15,129 bases of DNA from UBA493 sp035655435 (GTDB taxonomy: Archaea; Iainarchaeota; Iainarchaeia; Iainarchaeales; Iainarchaeaceae). The stretch covers positions 1 through 15,129 of the forward strand of contig DASRUN010000011.1 of the NCBI GenBank assembly GCA_035655435.1, written 5' to 3'. Position numbers and translations under genes: made by a program. The notes below the pieces were generated by a model that saw only the letters and a program-made list of their open reading frames with translations, did not search any database and had not been told where the DNA came from. Shown here piece by piece: positions 11,582 to 15,129 of this stretch; position 1 is the first letter of the stretch, and each line of letters opens with the position of its first letter.

Positions 11582-12775
11582 ATGGTTGAAAACAAATCGC
11601 GTTTGATAGACGCAACCCGCAGATTAATCGAATCCGGGACAAGCGAAGAAGAGGCAAAAAAAAGCATGACAGACATCGGAGTTTCTGATGAGGAAGCCCT
11701 GTCCATTGTGACAGAAGCACAAAAAAACGTTAAAAAAATTTCCACTTCCAAAACAGATGCCCAAAACGAAAAAAATCAAAAAAGCGGAAAGCAAAAACCA
11801 TCTTCAAAAGAAAAAGAATCCGAGAAAAAAAGCGGATCGGTTTTGGATTCCGATTTTTGGAACTCCAACCAAGGGAGTTTTTTTTCGTCAAAACAAAAAA
11901 ACCCTGCAAAATCATCCGACTTTTCAGTTCTTGAAACAAAAAAAGAAGACAACCTTGATGTACTTGATTCTGTTAGAGGCCCTCCAAAAATTTCGCATTA
12001 TGAGTACAAGCGCGTCGAATTCAGAGAAACAGTTCCCACAATGGTTAGTGATTTCGACAAACTCATTGATCGAGGGGGATTAAAAAAAAGTGACACAATT
12101 CTAATTTCCGGGGGAGCAGGAACAGGAAAAACCACTTTTGCAATGCAGTTCATTTACATGGGAGCCAAACATCTTGGGCAAAAAGGCGTTTACCTAACCC
12201 TTGAAGAAACCCCGGAAAAAATCAAGGAAAACATGATGGAAAACTTTGGTTGGGATATTGATGAGCTTGAAAAAAAAGGTTTGATTGCAATAATAAAAAT
12301 CGATCCGCTTACAATTGCAAGAGCGGTTGAAGCAACCCTCACAAAAGAGCGCGGAGGTTTGTATATAGAATTCGAACAGTTTGATTTACCATTCCAATTC
12401 GATCTTCCATTCAAACCCGACAGAGTTGTGGTTGATTCTCTTTCAGCTCTTTCAATTGCATTTGTGGATAACCATCAGGGTTACAGACAATACTTGCGTC
12501 ACTTGTTCGAAACTCTTGAAAGTTATGGTTCGGTAAATTTGGTTTTCGGAGAAACAGAACAAAGTCCTAATGTTTACTCAAGAATGGGCATAGAGGAATT
12601 CCTTGCGGATGCAGTAGTAGTTTTTTACAACATTAAAGTTCACAACACGCGCGAAAATGCGTTGGAAATATTAAAATTGAGGAGCAGCGCGCACTCGAAA
12701 AAACTTGTTCCTTACAAAATAACTCCTCGCGGATTTGAAATTTACATTGATCAGGAAATATTCAGGGAGAACTAA
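11582..12775 (+). CDS. KaiC-like ATPase with N-terminal helical domain and disordered linker
   Basis: A 397-residue protein in three parts. Residues 1-50 form a three-helix, UBA/CUE-like motif (LIDATRRLIESGTSEEEAKK, then GVSDEEALSIVTEAQ). Residues about 51-135 are a Lys/Ser/Glu-rich linker of low complexity. Residues about 140-397 are a KaiC domain with Walker A GGAGTGKT (177-184), the glutamate pair E208-E209 in LTLEETPEK, and Walker B VVVDSLSAL (282-290). A tandem QFDLPF-QFDLPF (266-277) sits just before Walker B. The C-terminus follows the family (ALEILKLRSSAHSKK, then PYKITPRGFEIY). It should bind and hydrolyse ATP; the N-terminal domain probably binds a partner. Start: ATG 27 nt after a TATA box. 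Divergent from the other active ATPase and convergent with the coiled-coil gene. Confidence 0.92.
   Translation: MVENKSRLIDATRRLIESGTSEEEAKKSMTDIGVSDEEALSIVTEAQKNVKKISTSKTDAQNEKNQKSGKQKPSSKEKESEKKSGSVLDSDFWNSNQGSFFSSKQKNPAKSSDFSVLETKKEDNLDVLDSVRGPPKISHYEYKRVEFRETVPTMVSDFDKLIDRGGLKKSDTILISGGAGTGKTTFAMQFIYMGAKHLGQKGVYLTLEETPEKIKENMMENFGWDIDELEKKGLIAIIKIDPLTIARAVEATLTKERGGLYIEFEQFDLPFQFDLPFKPDRVVVDSLSALSIAFVDNHQGYRQYLRHLFETLESYGSVNLVFGETEQSPNVYSRMGIEEFLADAVVVFYNIKVHNTRENALEILKLRSSAHSKKLVPYKITPRGFEIYIDQEIFREN
12377..12412 (+). repeat. Tandem 18-bp coding repeat (QFDLPF twice)
   Basis: Two adjacent units, 12377-12394 and 12395-12412, encode the same six residues with synonymous differences (CAG/CAA, TTT/TTC, TTA/CTT). 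The divergence suggests an old duplication kept at the protein level, in the loop before Walker B. Confidence 0.7.
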
Positions 12776-12784
12776 TTTCTTTAA

Positions 12785-12791
12785 TTTTTTT
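12785..12791 (+). terminator. Oligo-T terminator after the 397-residue ATPase
   Basis: Seven T begin ten nt after the stop codon at 12775, in the 35-bp gap between convergent genes. Confidence 0.55.
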
Positions 12792-12796
12792 ATTTC

Positions 12797-12803
12797 AAAA
12801 AAA
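12797..12803 (-). terminator. Oligo-T terminator after the coiled-coil gene
   Basis: Seven T on the minus strand begin eight nt after the stop codon at 12811. With the plus-strand T-run it forms a compact bidirectional terminator. Confidence 0.55.
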
Positions 12804-12810
12804 TTCGAAT

Positions 12811-13200
12811 TTAAAGATTTTCCATTTGGTTGGATAATTGCCTTACTTTTCCTATTTTCTGCCTAATCTGCTCAAGCTTCTTTCTCACTCTATTCCTTTT
12901 CAGGCTTAAAGAATTTTCAACAGAACTAAGTTTTCTCAATTGGTCTTTTAATTGCACTTCCTGGTTTTGCGTGCTTGTAATGTTTCCCGCAACATCATCC
13001 AGCGTTGATTCCAAATCCCCTTTTTCTTCTCTTAATTGTCCTAATTCCCTTGCAATATCCTTCAAAGCTTCTCTCAGAACAGAATGATGGCCCGATGAAT
13101 CCATTTGAATGCCCTTATCAACAGTTTTTCCGACCTTTCTATGTGAGGCCTTTTTTGCGGATTTGGCTCTCTTAGAACCTGTTTTTTTTGTTTTAGCCAT
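12811..13200 (-). CDS. Lysine-rich coiled-coil protein
   Basis: A 129-residue protein of unknown function. The first 25 residues are strongly basic (MAKTKKTGSKRAKSAKKASH), like a nucleic-acid-binding tail. Residues about 45-125 form a long coiled coil (LREALKDIARELGQLREEKG, LKDQLRKLSSVENSLSLKR, KLEQIRQKIGKVRQLSNQ). I chose the ATG at 13200; a GTG at 13209 adds three residues, but the ATG fits the TATA box about 30 nt upstream and a weak AAGTGA. It lies 59 bp after the 609-residue coiled-coil KaiC-like gene on the same strand, so the proteins may interact through their coiled coils. Possible roles are scaffold or chromatin-associated; neither is shown by the sequence. Confidence 0.75.
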   Translation of the reverse strand: MAKTKKTGSKRAKSAKKASHRKVGKTVDKGIQMDSSGHHSVLREALKDIARELGQLREEKGDLESTLDDVAGNITSTQNQEVQLKDQLRKLSSVENSLSLKRNRVRKKLEQIRQKIGKVRQLSNQMENL

Positions 13201-13225
13201 TAGTTTCACTTGGAATTTGTTTTAA

Positions 13226-13233
13226 CATATAAA
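13226..13233 (-). promoter_or_regulatory. TATA box for the coiled-coil gene
   Basis: TTTATATG on the minus strand, about 30 nt before the ATG at 13200, inside the 59-nt gap. It allows transcription independent of the upstream 609-residue gene. Confidence 0.45.
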
Positions 13234-13259
13234 CTCTTTTTCCTTTTTAAATATTTCTT

Positions 13260-15089
13260 TTAAGTTTTAAGCAATTTTTCAATCCTTACTTTCCCCTTTG
13301 TATAAGAATCCCTGCTAATTACTCCCGAATCATATGCTTCATTCAGCGTATCAAGCTTTCCCTCAAGCGAGTGTACCATTGCCGCGTGTTTCAATCTTTT
13401 CGATTCCTGCTTTATCCTGTTTCTTCCCTTTGTGAAAACCTGCTTTGGAACAAGTCCTTTTTTGTAAGCAGTATCCAAAAACTTTTCTTTTTTCTCCAAA
13501 TCCTTTTCAAGGTGCTTTGTCATAACCTTGTCAGGATTAACTTTACTGATATCAGTTTTATAAAAATCATTCATCATTGATTGCAATTCAGCCTGCTTTT
13601 TGTATGATTCTAATTTCTTTTTGAGCGATTCATTTTCCTGTTCGCTTTTTTTCTCCCGCAATTTTGTTGAAACGGTTTTTTCAATCCCGTCAATTTTGGA
13701 TGCCAATTTTGTGATCTGTTCCACAACAGCGCTATCTATGGGCTTTTCTTTTTTCTGTTCAACCTTTTCCGAAAGCGCCTTTACTTGTTCCTGCAATCCT
13801 GAAAGTTTTTCTATTTTCCCCATTTTTTCTTTGATGTCCTGCATGGATTTTTTTATTTCCTCCCGGTATTTTTCATTCCCCTCCGCTTTTTTATCACTGC
13901 TTTCATCAATTTTTTTCTCAAGTCTGTTTATCTGCATTACAATGCTTTTGTCCATCGAGGTTTCTTCTTTTTTGCCTATTTTTTCGCTTATCTGCTTCAC
14001 TTGTTCCCTGAGATTTTTAAGTTCGTCTATTTTGCTCATTTGCCCCTTGAGTTCGTTGAGCGATTTCTCAACCTCTCGATTTTCCTGCATGTCATTGAGC
14101 TTTTCCTTGAGTCTGTTCATTTCAGTTGTAACAATACGGTTTTCTCCAAGGCGCTTCAACAGCTCTGGATCCATAGGCTTCGGCCTTACACTGGTTTTCT
14201 GCACATTTTCTATGTTACTTGTTCTTTCCGGGATAGCAAAGTTTGTTTCAAATCCCAATTCTCCCAATTCAAATTCTGTGAGCGTGCTCACTTTATCAAC
14301 GAACATGCTGAGGTTTTTTACGCACTCATTGTTTGCATCCCCCTCAAGTGCTGTGAAATACGCATCCAACCCATATGCCTTGATTTTTCCTATCAAAGAG
14401 TGCACGAACTTTGTTACTGTTGACTCGTCCTCGTAAATGAGCATTGTTGAAAGTGAATCAAAAATCAGCACATCAGGTTTTTGTGTGTTCAGAGTTTGCG
14501 TAATTGCCAGGCTCAGTTCTATGAGTGAGTTCGGCGAGCTCACGAAAATGGCATTGTCATGCTTTTTCACGTTTTTATCCGATGTTATTGTGATCGCGTC
14601 AATGAAAAAGAATTTGTTAACGTCCACACCAAGCTCTTTCAAATGCTGTATCATGCTCTTGTAAAGTTCGTTTAGGTTCACCAATGCTATTCTTTGGTAA
14701 TTCTCAGAGGTTCTTTTGAGCAAAGTGGAAATTCCCTTGCTGTACTCTCTATTAGGAATTACAAGAATATTTATTTTTGACAAAACGTTCTCCGCCTCGT
14801 CCTTTTTCTTTTCCGCTTTTTTTACGGCGGTTTCAAGGCCGGTTCCACGATCAACTTCTTTTTCAATAAAATCCAAACTGCTTTTGAATGCCGATTTCCC
14901 GGAATCTTCTTTTGAATTTCCGAGGTTTTTTTCCTCTGAAATTCTTTTCCACGCGTTTTTCCCCGTTTCATTTTCGGCATTATTTTCAAAAACGGTTTTT
15001 TCATCTTTTTTTCCTGTAATTCTTTCAAGTTTTTTTGTCTGTTCCAAAGTTTTTTCTTCTTTGTTTTTCATGTCCAAGGGGGATTCCAC
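13260..15089 (-). CDS. P-loop-less KaiC-like domain fused to repeated coiled coil and duplicated C-terminal helical motif
   Basis: At least 609 residues. Residues 1-100 are charged and disordered. Residues about 104-275 are a RecA-like domain in which INILVIPNREYSKG (106-119) replaces Walker A, while a Walker B-like DVLIFDSLSTML (206-217) is kept; KFVHSLIGKI (227-236) ties it to the 204-residue protein. Residues about 315-500 are coiled coil in repeats of roughly 65-70 residues. The C-terminus (about 525-609) has two copies of an L-x-x-A-Y-x-x-G-[LV]-[VI] ... T-K-G-x-x-R-I motif, similar to SHOCT-like short helices. The protein probably does not hydrolyse ATP and may act as a scaffold. I place the start at a GTG with AAGGA 7 nt upstream, but the frame stays open to the window edge, so the gene may begin further upstream. 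Confidence 0.8.
   Translation of the reverse strand: MESPLDMKNKEEKTLEQTKKLERITGKKDEKTVFENNAENETGKNAWKRISEEKNLGNSKEDSGKSAFKSSLDFIEKEVDRGTGLETAVKKAEKKKDEAENVLSKINILVIPNREYSKGISTLLKRTSENYQRIALVNLNELYKSMIQHLKELGVDVNKFFFIDAITITSDKNVKKHDNAIFVSSPNSLIELSLAITQTLNTQKPDVLIFDSLSTMLIYEDESTVTKFVHSLIGKIKAYGLDAYFTALEGDANNECVKNLSMFVDKVSTLTEFELGELGFETNFAIPERTSNIENVQKTSVRPKPMDPELLKRLGENRIVTTEMNRLKEKLNDMQENREVEKSLNELKGQMSKIDELKNLREQVKQISEKIGKKEETSMDKSIVMQINRLEKKIDESSDKKAEGNEKYREEIKKSMQDIKEKMGKIEKLSGLQEQVKALSEKVEQKKEKPIDSAVVEQITKLASKIDGIEKTVSTKLREKKSEQENESLKKKLESYKKQAELQSMMNDFYKTDISKVNPDKVMTKHLEKDLEKKEKFLDTAYKKGLVPKQVFTKGRNRIKQESKRLKHAAMVHSLEGKLDTLNEAYDSGVISRDSYTKGKVRIEKLLKT
13272..13496 (-). repeat. Duplicated C-terminal helical motif
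   Basis: Residues about 532-562 and 576-606 align at a 44-residue offset: LDTAYKKGLVPKQVFTKG against LNEAYDSGVISRDSYTKG, each followed by an R-I pair. The layout (helix, Y-x-x-G turn, helix) resembles SHOCT-type oligomerisation motifs. Confidence 0.65.
13647..14135 (-). repeat. Coiled-coil repeat array, about two and a half units
   Basis: Units begin near residues 319 (IVTTEMNRLKEKL), 383 (IVMQINRLEKKID) and 455 (VVEQITKLASKID). The first two also share a second block, KIDELKNLREQVKQISEKI against KIEKLSGLQEQVKALSEKV. The third unit is short. Confidence 0.7.
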
Positions 15090-15129
15090 TATTATTTCCT
15101 TTACCCTTTCTTTCCCGCCCTTTTTCAGT

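Noticed and set aside
13600..14436. Long plus-strand frame of 278 codons
   Set aside because: It is antisense to the coiled-coil region of the 609-residue gene and encodes Ser/Phe-rich low-complexity sequence, the usual mirror of a Lys/Glu-rich coiled coil.
1..15129. CRISPR array, insertion sequence or integrase signs
   Set aside because: No regularly spaced repeats, no terminal inverted repeats and no transposase or integrase motifs in any frame I read.

Overview
This is an AT-rich archaeal window. The archaeal signs are a mevalonate-pathway operon with archaeal-type HMG-CoA synthase and thiolase, a RecJ-like DHH/DHHA1 phosphoesterase of the GINS-associated (GAN) kind, several KaiC/RecA-like ATPases of the archaeal signalling type, TATA boxes about 25-30 nt upstream of start codons (leaderless transcripts), and oligo-T terminators. 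Compact layout, many 1-4 nt gene overlaps and two-membrane-span 'GFPL(P)F' small proteins would fit a DPANN-type lineage, but no marker gene fixes the taxon.

Left part (1-3367, all minus): a mevalonate operon read right to left. It holds a possible 33-residue leader peptide, class II HMG-CoA reductase, a two-span membrane protein, HMG-CoA synthase, a second related membrane protein, and the N-terminal third of a thiolase cut by the window edge. Every junction from the reductase onward overlaps (ATGA or TGATG), so the two membrane proteins are translationally coupled to the isoprenoid enzymes.

3447-4506 (minus): NAD kinase behind a small helical protein of unknown function. These are divergent from a large pyruvate phosphate dikinase gene (4628-7246, plus) whose best start is a TTG behind a strong Shine-Dalgarno sequence. 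Then come an unrecognised 218-residue protein (plus) and a membrane-anchored, possibly SCP2-like protein (minus), whose coding ends overlap tail to tail by 12 bp, followed by the RecJ-like DHH phosphoesterase (minus).

9995-15129: a KaiC-like cluster. It has two ATPases with intact Walker A motifs (10728-11483 minus, 11582-12775 plus, transcribed divergently) and two related proteins that keep a Walker B-like strand but have no P-loop (10108-10722 and 13260-15089, both minus). The second P-loop-less protein carries a repeated coiled coil and a duplicated C-terminal helical motif. A lysine-rich coiled-coil protein and a 38-residue small protein (GTGA overlap) accompany them. Pairing of active and P-loop-less KaiC relatives suggests a multi-subunit regulatory or scaffold assembly; that is inference. 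No rRNA, tRNA, CRISPR array or insertion sequence was seen.
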